From assembly GCF_013282665.1 (NCBI RefSeq), contig NZ_CP054041.1, positions 1,470,001-1,534,000 on the forward strand: DNA of 64,000 nt, written 5' to 3'. The DNA comes from Listeria monocytogenes. GTDB lineage: Bacteria; Bacillota; Bacilli; Lactobacillales; Listeriaceae. Made by a program: the position numbers and the translations under genes. Below the pieces are notes generated by a model. The model saw only the letters and a program-made list of their open reading frames with translations, had not been told where the DNA came from and searched no databases. Shown here piece after piece: positions 39,198-49,242 of the stretch; the first letter of the stretch is position 1, and each line of letters starts with the position of its first letter.

Positions 39198-40408
39198 TCA
39201 CAATTCATATCATAAAGTTGTTTTCCGATTCTTTCAATTACACCAGTAACTAATGCATTTCCCATACAGAAATAGCGCATTCTATCTGGCATATTAGCTG
39301 TCCAATTTGGAGGGAAACCGTTTAATGATTCACATTCTAAAGGGGTTAATATTCTGTACTTATCATCGATTTTAATTAAGTGTGTGCTTCTATTTTTTGA
39401 GCCTTCACTTGTTAACATAGTACGACCAGGTTTGTCTATATCATCAGTTTCGGACATACTTCCTTCTGAAAAAGTATACATATGTCCATCTGCAGAAATA
39501 CGTTGAATTTTTTTTGCACCTCTAAGAGTTTTGAACTTTAGTATATCATCTTCATTTAAATAATATTTATCATCCACCTCAGATTCTGGCTGTAAAATGT
39601 CTTTTAATGGTATTGGTTTCTCTGATAAAGGTACAGTTTCTATGCTTGTAAATTTACCATTCCTCATTACTCCTGTATTAAATATGCTAGAAGAAAAGTT
39701 ATCAGAAACTGAAACGATATCTTCTGATATAATATCAGATACGAATCTATTTTTATAAGGCTGATTTTCTATTGGAAATCCGCGAGCAAAAAGGCCATCA
39801 TTGTAGATTATTTCTTCATCAGAATAATTTTGAGCTTTTTTTGCGAAGTCACTTTTATTTTTGTATACGAAAATAAAAACTCTACGCCTTTTTTGTGCTA
39901 AGCCATACTCTGCAGCATTAATTACTCGCCATTCCACTGAATAACCTAGATCATTAAAAGCAGCTAACATAATAGCGAAGTCTCTACCTCTTTGACTAGC
40001 GGGTGATTTTAATAAACGGTCAACATTTTCAAGTAACAAGAACGTAGGTTGGATAATTTTTGTTGCGCGAATAATTTCCCAGAATAAGACACCTTTCTTT
40101 CCTTGAATACCCATTCCACCTGACAAACTTCGCGCAACAGAATAGTCTTGGCAAGGAAAGCCCCCAACAATCATATCTGCATTTATATTTGCAAAGCGTT
40201 CATCACTTATTGTGGAAATATCTTCATTCAAATTTTCACTCTCAGGAAAATGATTATCATAACAATTGAAAGCATCTTGTGCTTTTCTAGAAGGTTCCCA
40301 TTGATTAGACCACAATGTTTTATAATAATTTTTATTTGCCTTTTCGAGTCCGATACGAAAACCTCCGACTCCTGCAAAAAGTTCTAAAATTGTAAGTTCT
40401 TTTTTCAT
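39194..40408 (-). CDS. DNA cytosine-C5 methyltransferase, Sau3AI-like (GATC)
   Basis: Protein of 404 residues with all core C5-methyltransferase motifs: I LELFAGVGGFRIGL, IV GGFPCQDYS with the catalytic Cys, VI ENVDRLLK, VIII QKRRRVFIF, IX LTPLECESLNGFPPNW and X GNALVTGVIERI. The gene diverges from a Sau3AI-type endonuclease, so the likely product is 5-methylcytosine in GATC. This protects the host from its own nuclease. Ribosome site AAAGGATG before the ATG. A GATC-specific pair of this kind is known from serotype 4b epidemic L. monocytogenes; specificity here is inferred from the partner. Confidence 0.9.
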   Translation of the reverse strand: MKKELTILELFAGVGGFRIGLEKANKNYYKTLWSNQWEPSRKAQDAFNCYDNHFPESENLNEDISTISDERFANINADMIVGGFPCQDYSVARSLSGGMGIQGKKGVLFWEIIRATKIIQPTFLLLENVDRLLKSPASQRGRDFAIMLAAFNDLGYSVEWRVINAAEYGLAQKRRRVFIFVYKNKSDFAKKAQNYSDEEIIYNDGLFARGFPIENQPYKNRFVSDIISEDIVSVSDNFSSSIFNTGVMRNGKFTSIETVPLSEKPIPLKDILQPESEVDDKYYLNEDDILKFKTLRGAKKIQRISADGHMYTFSEGSMSETDDIDKPGRTMLTSEGSKNRSTHLIKIDDKYRILTPLECESLNGFPPNWTANMPDRMRYFCMGNALVTGVIERIGKQLYDMNCE

Positions 40409-40439
40409 ATACGAACATCCTTTCGCTTATATCTTTTTT

Positions 40440-40495
40440 ATTATACTACATTTTTGCTAAAAGATCAAGATCAAAATACTAAAAAGTGCTATAAT
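40440..40495. promoter_or_regulatory. Divergent R-M promoter region with tandem GATC sites
   Basis: For the methyltransferase (minus): -35 TTGATC (40468-40463), 17-base spacer, -10 TATAAT (40445-40440). For the endonuclease (plus): -10 TATAAT (40490-40495). GATCAA is repeated directly at 40463-40468 and 40469-40474, so the -35 hexamer of the methyltransferase contains its own recognition sequence. Confidence 0.7.
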
Positions 40496-40543
40496 TAATT
40501 AATATTAAAAAACAGAAAATAAGAAGCTAACGGGGGAACTACA

Positions 40544-42028
40544 ATGAAAAAAACTGATTTATATGATGTTGCAGATCCAATTGATATTGAAAGATATGCC
40601 AAAGAGCTAATAGGTAAAACTTTCAAACAAGTATTAGAAGAAAATTATACTGATAATGAAATTGTTTTTGAAGAAAAAGTAGAATATTATACTAACCCAA
40701 GAGGAAAAGGAAGTTTGGGGAATTTAATTGAGAAATATTATTTTGGGTATGAGCCAAATAGTAGCCCTGAACCAGATTTTCCAGAGGCTGGTGTAGAATT
40801 AAAAGTAACTCCATACGAAGCTTTAAAGAAAAAGGGTAAATTTAAGGCTGGAGAAAGATTAGTTGTTAGCATGATTCCTAATGACAAAGAGGTTGAGGAT
40901 GAATTTAGCTCTTCTCATTTAATAAGAAAATTAAATTTAGTTTTACTTGTGTTATATTTACGGAAAAAGGGAGAAAAAAGAGTCGATTTTAAAATTGACT
41001 ATGCTAAATTATTTTCCGTTACTGGAAATGCTTGCAAGGAAGACTTGCTAATAATTGAATCTGATTATAACAAAATTGTTAGTAAAATAAAGCAAGGAAA
41101 GGCACACGAGCTATCAGAAGGTGATACTGTATATCTTGGTGCATGTACTAAAGGAGCAACTGCTGAAAAAAGTTTAAAACCTCAATTTTATAATGCAGAA
41201 ATACCAGCTAAAAGAAGAGCTTTTTGTCTGAAACAAGGTTATATGACTTATTTAATTAATAAGTATATTTTGGGAGATATAGATACATATGACAAGATAA
41301 TAAAACAAACAGAAGACATGCAAGAGCTGAATTTTGAATCTTATGTTTTAGAAAGAATCAATAAGTTTGTTGGATGGAATGAACAAGAATTAGAAGAATT
41401 ATTTGGTATTAAAAATAAAAACTCGGCCAAAAGTCACTACAGTCAATTGGCATTTGCTATGCTAGGTATAAAATCAAATAATGCAGAAGAATTTGTAAAA
41501 GCAAATATTGTAGTTAAGACAATCCGTCTTACTGAAAAAAATAGATTAGAAGAAAGCATGTCTTTTCCAACTATTAATTTCAAAGAATTTGCAGAGGAAG
41601 AATGGGAAGATTCAACCGCTTATAATTACTTTAGTGAGACCAAGTTTTTATTTGTAATTTTTAAAAATACTGAGAAAGGATATATTTTTAAAGGAGCGCA
41701 ATTTTGGAATATGCCCGTTGCAGATTTAGAAACTATCGCTAAGGAAGAGTGGCTAGATGCTCAAAGAGTTATAAAAGAAGGCGTTAAGTTTAAGATAGAA
41801 CCTAAACAAATAAAAAATAATTTGCTAAAAGCAAAGAAAACGAAGATATTTCATTTGAGACCGCATAGTGGTGGAAGTGTTTATGTAATAAACGGGGAAA
41901 AATATGGAAACGGAATAATAGGTAAGCATACAGATGTTTTACCTAATGGAGATATAATGACAAAACAATCATTCTGGTTAAATAAAAAATACTTGTTAAA
42001 TAAAATTGATGATAAATATAAGAAGTGA
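40544..42028 (+). CDS. Type II restriction endonuclease, Sau3AI-like (GATC)
   Basis: Protein of 494 residues, the length of Sau3AI. The N-terminal MutH/Sau3AI nuclease domain (about 50-200) has its active site in PDFPEAGVELKVTPY (Asp, then Glu-x-Lys). A second, catalytically degenerate MutH-like domain occupies the C-terminal half, used for allosteric DNA binding in Sau3AI. It cuts unmethylated GATC, by homology. GGGGG-type ribosome site before the ATG. Divergent from its methyltransferase with 135 bases between. AT-rich relative to the following gene. Confidence 0.88.
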   Translation: MKKTDLYDVADPIDIERYAKELIGKTFKQVLEENYTDNEIVFEEKVEYYTNPRGKGSLGNLIEKYYFGYEPNSSPEPDFPEAGVELKVTPYEALKKKGKFKAGERLVVSMIPNDKEVEDEFSSSHLIRKLNLVLLVLYLRKKGEKRVDFKIDYAKLFSVTGNACKEDLLIIESDYNKIVSKIKQGKAHELSEGDTVYLGACTKGATAEKSLKPQFYNAEIPAKRRAFCLKQGYMTYLINKYILGDIDTYDKIIKQTEDMQELNFESYVLERINKFVGWNEQELEELFGIKNKNSAKSHYSQLAFAMLGIKSNNAEEFVKANIVVKTIRLTEKNRLEESMSFPTINFKEFAEEEWEDSTAYNYFSETKFLFVIFKNTEKGYIFKGAQFWNMPVADLETIAKEEWLDAQRVIKEGVKFKIEPKQIKNNLLKAKKTKIFHLRPHSGGSVYVINGEKYGNGIIGKHTDVLPNGDIMTKQSFWLNKKYLLNKIDDKYKK

Positions 42029-42085
42029 ATCTATATTTTATTAGGTAATTTAATTTTTCACTAAATATCGTGAAGGAGGTTCCCC

Positions 42086-42871
42086 ATGCCAAAACTAATC
42101 ATCGACGCAGACGATTTCGGTCTATCCAAAGCCATCAACCACGGCATCATCGAAAGCTACAAAACCGGCATCACAACATCCACTTTACTCATGCCGAACC
42201 TAGAAACTGCTGAGCACGCAATAGCTCTCGCAAAAGACCTTCCAGACCTATTCATCGGGCAACACACAAACTTTCTACTCGGAAAACCATGCGCGGACCC
42301 GGCGGAAATCCCGTCACTTGTCGACGAAAACGGGGAATTCCATCGTTCTAAATATTACCGGGCTAACCCAGAACTGAAATTCCAATACGAAGATGTGCGC
42401 ACGGAAACTATCGCTCAAATGGAACGGTTCAAAACGCTAACTGGTCACTATCCAGAACACATCGACTGCCACTCAATCGGTGATGAAACGGTTGACCAAG
42501 CTTTCTTTGATATTGCGCGTGAGTTCGGGATTCACACCACTCTAAAATACAGCGGTGATAAAAAATGGCCAGATCAGGAAGATTATTTGCCAATTACTAA
42601 ACTATTGGAATCGGGCGCACTCCCATACACAAACGGCGGTGTCTCGGTTGAGAACTTCCTTAACGATGATTTCGGATTATTAAAACTGGCGCCAAATGAA
42701 ATCGCTGAGATGCATTTTGATGTCGGTTTTTTGGATCAATTTGTGCTGGATAATTCTTCTTATACGTTGATGCGGTGCCGCGAGCTTGCGACGATTTGTG
42801 ACACGCGGGTGCGGGATTGGCTTAGTGAAAATGGGTTTGAGCTTATTACATTTGGGGATTTACAGCGGTAA
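42086..42871 (+). CDS. YdjC/ChbG-family carbohydrate deacetylase
   Basis: Protein of 261 residues. Metal-binding DADDFGLSKAINHGI at the N terminus, GQHTNF, and HIDCHSIGD hold the catalytic Asp and metal His residues of the YdjC family. Members remove an acetyl group from chitooligosaccharides or their phosphates. Strong GAAGGAGG ribosome site. Codon use (C-rich) differs sharply from the restriction gene upstream, marking the edge of the accessory insert. Substrate not determined. Confidence 0.85.
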   Translation: MPKLIIDADDFGLSKAINHGIIESYKTGITTSTLLMPNLETAEHAIALAKDLPDLFIGQHTNFLLGKPCADPAEIPSLVDENGEFHRSKYYRANPELKFQYEDVRTETIAQMERFKTLTGHYPEHIDCHSIGDETVDQAFFDIAREFGIHTTLKYSGDKKWPDQEDYLPITKLLESGALPYTNGGVSVENFLNDDFGLLKLAPNEIAEMHFDVGFLDQFVLDNSSYTLMRCRELATICDTRVRDWLSENGFELITFGDLQR

Positions 42872-42907
42872 AACTCTATGTTATGATGAACGCAACTTAA
42901 TAAGAAA

Positions 42908-42994
42908 AACTAGGGGGGCCGATTCTGGCTGAGATTGGAAGGTAATGCTTTCTGACCCTTTGAACCTGTTTGTTAGTGCAAGCGTAGGGAAGTG
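42908..42994 (+). ncRNA. TPP (THI-box) riboswitch
   Basis: Conserved TPP elements in order: GGGGGGCC, CTGAGATT, ACCCTTTGAACCTG, GTTAGTGCAAGCGTAGGGA. Placed upstream of tenA-thiMDE. Binds thiamine pyrophosphate to switch off the operon. Confidence 0.96.
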
Positions 42995-43021
42995 AATGTG
43001 AAAGTGACCGGAAAATTTATC

Positions 43022-43069
43022 GCGGCTGCTGTTTCTTTGCTTATGCTAAGGGACAGTGGGCGCTTTTTT
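43022..43069 (+). terminator. Riboswitch-controlled terminator before tenA
   Basis: Long stem with several G-U pairs: GCGGCTGCTGTTTCTTTGC with GCTAAGGGACAGTGGGCGC, followed by TTTTTT. Confidence 0.85.
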
Positions 43070-43093
43070 CATTGTGCAAAAGGAGGAGTTTGA

Positions 43094-43768
43094 GTGATTG
43101 TTAACGGTTTTCAAGAAGAAGTAGGGGATTTATGGCAAGAAACGTTGCGGCATCCATTTGTGCGGAGTTTGGCGGATGGGACGCTTGAGAAGGAGGCGTT
43201 TTACTATTATTTGCTCCAGGATGATTATTATTTGTCGCATTTTGAGAAGGTGATTGAGAAAAGTGTGGAGCAGGCGGGGACGGTGGAACTTGCTGGGGAA
43301 ATGCGGCAAGTAAAGGCGCGACTTCGGCAGTCAGAGTTGTTGATGCGCGAACAGTTTTATCCGCGGGTTGGGCTAACGGAGCGCGATTTTTTCGAGCGAA
43401 AACCGGCGCCAACTGCTTATCATTATACTTCTCATCTGTACCGGATGGCGGATTTTGGCAGTTTTGGCGTGACGATTGCGGGACTTTTGCCGTGTTATGC
43501 GCTTTATGCGGATATGGGGAAAATGTACGAAGGTTCGCAAAGTTCGGAACCGTTTTATCAAGAGTTGTTGGATAGTTATGTGGATGAAAATTATCAAAAA
43601 GTGGTGCAGCAGCAGAAGCGGTTGGTGGAACAGGCGGCGAGTATGGCGGATGCGCGGGAACTTGCTCTCATGAAGCAGGCTTTTCAAATTAGTGTGGAAA
43701 TGGAATGGGCGTTTTTTGATATGGCTTATAAAAAACAAAATTGGCGTGGGAGTGTGAATTATGTTTGA
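43094..43768 (+). CDS. tenA: Aminopyrimidine aminohydrolase TenA (thiaminase II)
   Basis: Protein of 224 residues. TenA fold with the acidic LLQDDYYL (near 40-47) and catalytic cysteine at 134 in [12 protein letters not shown]. Salvages the pyrimidine half of degraded thiamine. GTG start; AGGAGGAG five bases upstream supports it. First gene of a coupled set in which every gene overlaps the next (tenA-thiM 8 bases, thiM-thiD 4, thiD-thiE 4). Controlled by the TPP riboswitch. Confidence 0.93.
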   Translation: MIVNGFQEEVGDLWQETLRHPFVRSLADGTLEKEAFYYYLLQDDYYLSHFEKVIEKSVEQAGTVELAGEMRQVKARLRQSELLMREQFYPRVGLTERDFFERKPAPTAYHYTSHLYRMADFGSFGVTIAGLLPCYALYADMGKMYEGSQSSEPFYQELLDSYVDENYQKVVQQQKRLVEQAASMADARELALMKQAFQISVEMEWAFFDMAYKKQNWRGSVNYV

Positions 43769-44570
43769 TTTTATGACGTTGGAAAAGGTGCAAGAAAGAA
43801 GTCCATTGGTGCATAATATTACGAATATCGTGGTCGCGAATGACTCGGCGAACGGCTTGCTTGCGATTGGTGCTTCACCGATTATGGCCTCTGCGAAAGA
43901 AGAAATGGATGAACTGGCGAAAATGGCGGATGTGCTCGTAATTAATATCGGAACGCTAGACGGTGAGTTGGTGGAAGCGATGAAAATTGCTGGCCGTGCG
44001 GCAAATATTGCGGGGACGCCGGTTGTACTTGATCCGGTCGGTGTTGGCGCGACTTCATACCGTCGTAAAGTGGTGCAAGAATTGTTGGCAGAAATCCAGT
44101 TCGCGGTGATTCGTGGAAATGCAGGAGAACTTGCGGCGATTGCTGGTGAAGCTTGGAAAGCGAAAGGCGTGGATGCGGGCGTTGGCTCGGCGGATGTGCT
44201 GACTATTGCTGAAAAAGTGGCGAATGAATGGAGCACAGTTGTTATTATTAGTGGCGAAGTAGATGTGATTTCGGACGGAACTCGTTTTGCAAAAGTGGTG
44301 AATGGTAGCGCACTGCTTCCAAGAATTACTGGTTCTGGTTGTTTGCTCAGTGCAGTTTGCGGTAGTTTTATTGCCGTTCAGGATGATGCTTTTCGAGCTA
44401 GTGTCGAAGCGTGCGCGAGTTATGCGGTGGCTTCTGAGTACGCGGAAATCGAGTTAGAAAGAAAACTTCCAGGTTCATTTCGACCACAATTTTTAGATGC
44501 TCTTGCTAGTTGGTCAGTCGAAAAAACGCGTGCCAAAGCAAAAATCCAAGAAAGCGGTGAACACAAATGA
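43761..44570 (+). CDS. thiM: Hydroxyethylthiazole kinase
   Basis: Protein of 269 residues, ribokinase-like ThiM family. Motifs: [21 protein letters not shown] near the N terminus, [10 protein letters not shown], and [13 protein letters not shown] with the catalytic cysteine and anion hole. Phosphorylates the thiazole moiety. Overlaps tenA and thiD. Together with thiD and thiE it rebuilds thiamine phosphate from salvaged halves. No thiC or thiG is seen, consistent with Listeria needing precursors. Confidence 0.95.
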   Translation: MFDFMTLEKVQERSPLVHNITNIVVANDSANGLLAIGASPIMASAKEEMDELAKMADVLVINIGTLDGELVEAMKIAGRAANIAGTPVVLDPVGVGATSYRRKVVQELLAEIQFAVIRGNAGELAAIAGEAWKAKGVDAGVGSADVLTIAEKVANEWSTVVIISGEVDVISDGTRFAKVVNGSALLPRITGSGCLLSAVCGSFIAVQDDAFRASVEACASYAVASEYAEIELERKLPGSFRPQFLDALASWSVEKTRAKAKIQESGEHK

Positions 44571-45370
44571 TTTTCCCACAAGTGTTAACAATAGCTGGTT
44601 CAGATTCTGGCGGCGGCGCAGGGATACAAGCGGACATCAAGACATTTCAAGAGCGCAAAACCTTTGGCATGTCCATCATCACGGCAATCACGGCACAAAA
44701 CACGCTAGGTGTAAAAGCAGTGCATAAAATCCCAGTAGAAATGATTCGCGAACAGTGTGACGCGATTGCAGAGGATTTCCAAGTGAGCGCCGTGAAAACT
44801 GGAATGCTTGCGGATGCAGAAATTATCCGGGAAGTAGCGCGGAATATACGTTTGCACAACTTTCCAAATATCGTCATTGATCCCGTGATGATTGCAAAAG
44901 GTGGTACTGCTTTGCTTGAAAACGAGGCGACACAAGTGTTGAAAGACGAACTTTTGCCACTTGGTACGATTATTACGCCGAATATTCCAGAAGCGGAAGA
45001 AATTCTTGGAGAAAAAATCACAACCAAGGCAGAAATTGAACAAGCTGCTAAGAAAATGTTTGATTTAGGTGTAAAGGCGGTTGTTATTAAAGGTGGGCAT
45101 AGCGAAATGAGTAAGGCGGCTGATTTTTACTATGATGGCGAAACGACAAAATGGCTGACGAGCGAGCGTTTTGATACGCCACATACCCACGGAACAGGTT
45201 GCACTTTTTCGGCATGTATTGCAGCTGAACTTGCGAAAGGGAATTCGCTTTTGGATAGTGTTGTGGTTGCGAAAGAGTTCATCACGAGTGCGATTAAATA
45301 TCCGCTTGGCATTGGTCACGGTCATGGTCCGACCAACCATTTTGCTTACCGATTGGAGGATGGGAAATGA
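44567..45370 (+). CDS. thiD: Hydroxymethylpyrimidine (phosphate) kinase
   Basis: Protein of 267 residues. The N-terminal [21 protein letters not shown], then [22 protein letters not shown] and [20 protein letters not shown] with the catalytic Asp-free Cys/Gly loop are standard for ThiD. Performs two phosphorylations of the pyrimidine moiety. Start overlaps the thiM stop (ATGA). Intact. Confidence 0.95.
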   Translation: MIFPQVLTIAGSDSGGGAGIQADIKTFQERKTFGMSIITAITAQNTLGVKAVHKIPVEMIREQCDAIAEDFQVSAVKTGMLADAEIIREVARNIRLHNFPNIVIDPVMIAKGGTALLENEATQVLKDELLPLGTIITPNIPEAEEILGEKITTKAEIEQAAKKMFDLGVKAVVIKGGHSEMSKAADFYYDGETTKWLTSERFDTPHTHGTGCTFSACIAAELAKGNSLLDSVVVAKEFITSAIKYPLGIGHGHGPTNHFAYRLEDGK

Positions 45371-46011
45371 GAGCTGAACTAGCTGTATATTTTATCGCTG
45401 GAACGCAAGACATAGTCCGTGGAACGTTGCCAAGTGTGTTAGAAGAAGCACTAAAAGCCGGAATTACTTGTTTCCAATATCGCGAAAAAGGAGCAGGCTC
45501 ACTCCAAACTGCCTCCGAAAGAAAAGAAATGGCGCTAGAATGCCAACAATTATGCGCAAAATATCAAGTGCCATTCATTATTAACGATGATGTTGCCCTA
45601 GCCCTCGAAATCGGCGCGGACGGCATCCATGTCGGGCAAAATGACGAGGAAATTCGTCAAGTTATCGCAAGTTGTGCTGGAAAAATGAAAATCGGACTTT
45701 CGGTTCATTCAGTTAGTGAAGCGGCAGAAGCTGAACGACTTGGCGCGGTGGATTACATCGGCGTAGGGCCAATTTTCCCAACGATTTCAAAAGCGGATGC
45801 AGAACCAGTGAGTGGAACGGCAATTTTGGAAGAAATTCGCCGGGCTGGAATTAATCTACCAATTGTCGGGATTGGCGGAATTAATGAAACAAATTCAGCC
45901 GAAGTTCTCACAGCAGGCGCGGACGGGGTATCGGTTATTTCAGCGATAACTCGGTCGGATGATTGCTACTTCGTTATCAAGCAATTAAAAAACCCAGGTT
46001 CTCCCTCCTAA
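45367..46011 (+). CDS. thiE: Thiamine-phosphate synthase
   Basis: Protein of 214 residues, TIM barrel. FQYREKGAGS holds the pyrophosphate-binding Gln/Arg/Lys; INDDVALALEIGADGIHVGQND, GLSVHSVSEA, YIGVGPIFPT and VGIGGINETN follow in order. Joins the pyrimidine pyrophosphate and thiazole phosphate. Start overlaps the thiD stop. Ends at a terminator shared with the convergent bglA. Confidence 0.95.
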   Translation: MRAELAVYFIAGTQDIVRGTLPSVLEEALKAGITCFQYREKGAGSLQTASERKEMALECQQLCAKYQVPFIINDDVALALEIGADGIHVGQNDEEIRQVIASCAGKMKIGLSVHSVSEAAEAERLGAVDYIGVGPIFPTISKADAEPVSGTAILEEIRRAGINLPIVGIGGINETNSAEVLTAGADGVSVISAITRSDDCYFVIKQLKNPGSPS

Positions 46012-46029
46012 AAGGGCAAACCTGGGTTT
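45991..46029. terminator. Bidirectional terminator
   Basis: AACCCAGGTT pairs with AACCTGGGTT, with A and T runs outside; it overlaps the thiE 3' end and lies before the bglA stop. Confidence 0.87.
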
Positions 46030-46036
46030 CTCATTT

Positions 46037-47581
<1,545 letters not shown>

Positions 47582-47755
47582 ATTTATAGTTAAAATATAG
47601 CAAAAATAAGCGGGATAGTCAATGGAAACAGCCAACCGAAACTCCTTGAAAAAAAGAATTGTTTGTTAGTGGGGATTAGGGGGAATTAGGTAAATGGAAC
47701 GGTGTAATGAGGAGTAAGTCCTCATTCGAAGCAAATAGATAGAGGGGGAGTCAGT

Positions 47756-48415
47756 GTGGGATCAGCATTTTCAGCTATTTTGTCACCGGCAGTGGGGATT
47801 TTGATTAGCCCATTTCCAATTGTAGGACTTATTTTGATTTTACTTAGCAACAAGGCTCGGATTAACAGTATTTTTTATACGGTAGGTTGGATTGTTGGGA
47901 ATATTGCTATTTTCTTTATTGGTTTATTCTTAATGAGTTCAGCGGTCAGTTCGTCTGGGGACCAGTCAACCTTAGTCAAAGTAGTACTTATTGTGCTAGG
48001 AGCGTTACTTATTTTACTCGGCGCACACGATTTTACGAAACGTCCAAGAAATGGGCAAAAAGCTGCAACACCGAAATGGTTTGAAAAAATGAGCAATATT
48101 AAGCCGGGCGGAGCGATGATTTTTGCATTTGTACTTTCAGCAGTGAACCCTAAAAACATGTTACTTTCACTTACAGCAGGGGTGAGCGTTGGGGCGTTGA
48201 ATTTATCCGGTGGGCAAGAAACAACGGCAACAATTATTTTTGGAGTTATCGCTTGCTGCTCAATTTATATTCCAACAATTGCGTTCTTACTAGCGGGAAG
48301 TCGTCTTAATAACGCATTAGACAGTACGCGCAAGTGGCTTATCCAAAACAATTCCGTGATTATGGCCGTGTTGTTCTTATTTATTGGTCTTAGTGTCATT
48401 AGTAAAGCATTCTGA
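47756..48415 (+). CDS. GAP/SfLAP-family integral membrane protein
   Basis: Protein of 219 residues with six membrane segments arranged as two triplets around a basic cytoplasmic loop (near 92-112), the pattern of the LysE-like GAP (Sap) family. ILSPAVGILISPFPIVGLILIL at the start and AFVLSAVNPKNMLLSLTAG in the middle are family-like. Members are thought to move glycolipids or amino acids; substrate here unknown. GTG start with AGGGGGAG ribosome site. Followed by a terminator. Confidence 0.7.
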   Translation: MGSAFSAILSPAVGILISPFPIVGLILILLSNKARINSIFYTVGWIVGNIAIFFIGLFLMSSAVSSSGDQSTLVKVVLIVLGALLILLGAHDFTKRPRNGQKAATPKWFEKMSNIKPGGAMIFAFVLSAVNPKNMLLSLTAGVSVGALNLSGGQETTATIIFGVIACCSIYIPTIAFLLAGSRLNNALDSTRKWLIQNNSVIMAVLFLFIGLSVISKAF

Positions 48416-48421
48416 AGTTTG

Positions 48422-48458
48422 AAAAGACTATTAGCACTTTAACTAGTAGTCTTTTTTA
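48422..48458 (+). terminator. Terminator
   Basis: AAAAGACTA pairs with TAGTCTTTT around a loop, followed by T-rich sequence. Confidence 0.8.
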
Positions 48459-48502
48459 TTTGTTCACAATTTTTTTGTGATAGTTACAGACGAAGAAAAT
48501 AT

Positions 48503-48933
48503 ATGGCTATACTTGTCCGTTTAAAGTGGATAAGAATACATAAAACAAAAAGGATGGGTTACATATTTGACAAACTGATAGGAAAAGCTGGTATTATTAC
48601 TGAATCTTCTTATGGGATCGAACGTTTTTTAGATGAGGTCGAACAAATTATTCCAATTTTTAAATTTATAAGAGATGAAGTTATTATTACTTCAAAAGGG
48701 ATTTTTAACATTGATGCACAAGGTATCGCTGGGAAAAAAGTAGAATACAAATTCGTGACTTTGACTTGGAAATTGATGTCGAGGGAAAGACAGGTGTAAC
48801 GCAAAATACTTCTTTTTCTGCTTCAATCGCATTAAAAGTTCATAAAAATGATGAAAGGTATGTTATAAAATTTAAAATACTAAAAGAGAAGACGGATTTC
48901 GTCTTCTTTTTTGTTATTTCCAGTCCAAATTAG
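48503..48933 (+). pseudogene. Decayed PH-domain (bPH) protein
   Basis: One frame (48503-48799) gives IFDKLIGKAG, then FIRDEVIITSKGIFNIDAQGIAGKKVEYK, which resembles the small bacterial PH-domain proteins of Firmicutes. After about 48752 homologous-looking sequence continues in another frame (DFDLEIDVEGKTGV, then SIALKVHKNDERYVIKFKI) to a stop at 48931-48933. The expected segment between them is shortened, so a deletion with frameshift is likely. No clean start with a ribosome site remains. I infer an inactive gene. Confidence 0.6.
48885..48914 (+). terminator. Terminator
   Basis: GAAGACG pairs with CGTCTTC, followed by TTTTTT; it lies within the tail of the decayed gene. Confidence 0.8.
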
Positions 48934-49043
48934 CTGTGATATTTATCAAGTAATGATATTGTTAGTGTTTTACGCAATTCCCAGCTCTTTTTTCGCTCAG
49001 GGGTATCATCAAAACGAATGTTAAAAGTAGTTACACTGAACAT
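48930..49043 (-). pseudogene. N-terminal remnant of an endonuclease/exonuclease/phosphatase-family protein
   Basis: A 37-codon frame with a good GGAAG ribosome site reads TTFNIRFDDTPERKKSWE and on to DKYHS, then stops. TFNIRFD followed by WxxRK is the start of the EEP fold (Mg-dependent phosphoesterase), normally about 250 residues. Only this N-terminal piece remains, so the rest has been deleted. A cre-like site lies 55 bases upstream. Confidence 0.65.
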
Positions 49044-49097
49044 TTTTCCACTTCCTTTTTTTCATTGCAATGTTTACAAAGAGAGTTTAGCAAATTT

Positions 49098-49113
49098 ATG
49101 AAAACGTTTCACT
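49098..49113. promoter_or_regulatory. cre (CcpA) site
   Basis: ATGAAAACGTTTCACT, a near-perfect palindromic catabolite responsive element, upstream of the truncated phosphoesterase gene. Confidence 0.6.
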
Positions 49114-49198
49114 GATTTGGGTTTTATGTAGTATATATGCTACATTTTGGACCAATAAGTAATCAACACTATTAACCTGAAAAGTAGCTATAGATAGG

Positions 49199-49231
49199 AT
49201 AAAAAATAACCTTATCACGAATGATAAGGTC
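49199..49231 (-). terminator. Terminator of the LRR surface-protein gene
   Basis: ACCTTATCA pairs with TGATAAGGT; on the minus strand it is followed by a T-rich run. Confidence 0.82.
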
Positions 49232-49242
49232 ATTAATCGCTA

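Noticed and set aside
43373..44236. 287-residue frame antisense to tenA and thiM
   Set aside because: Composition is Ser/Ala/Thr/Pro-rich, as expected for the reverse of coding sequence, and it overlaps two well-supported genes in full.
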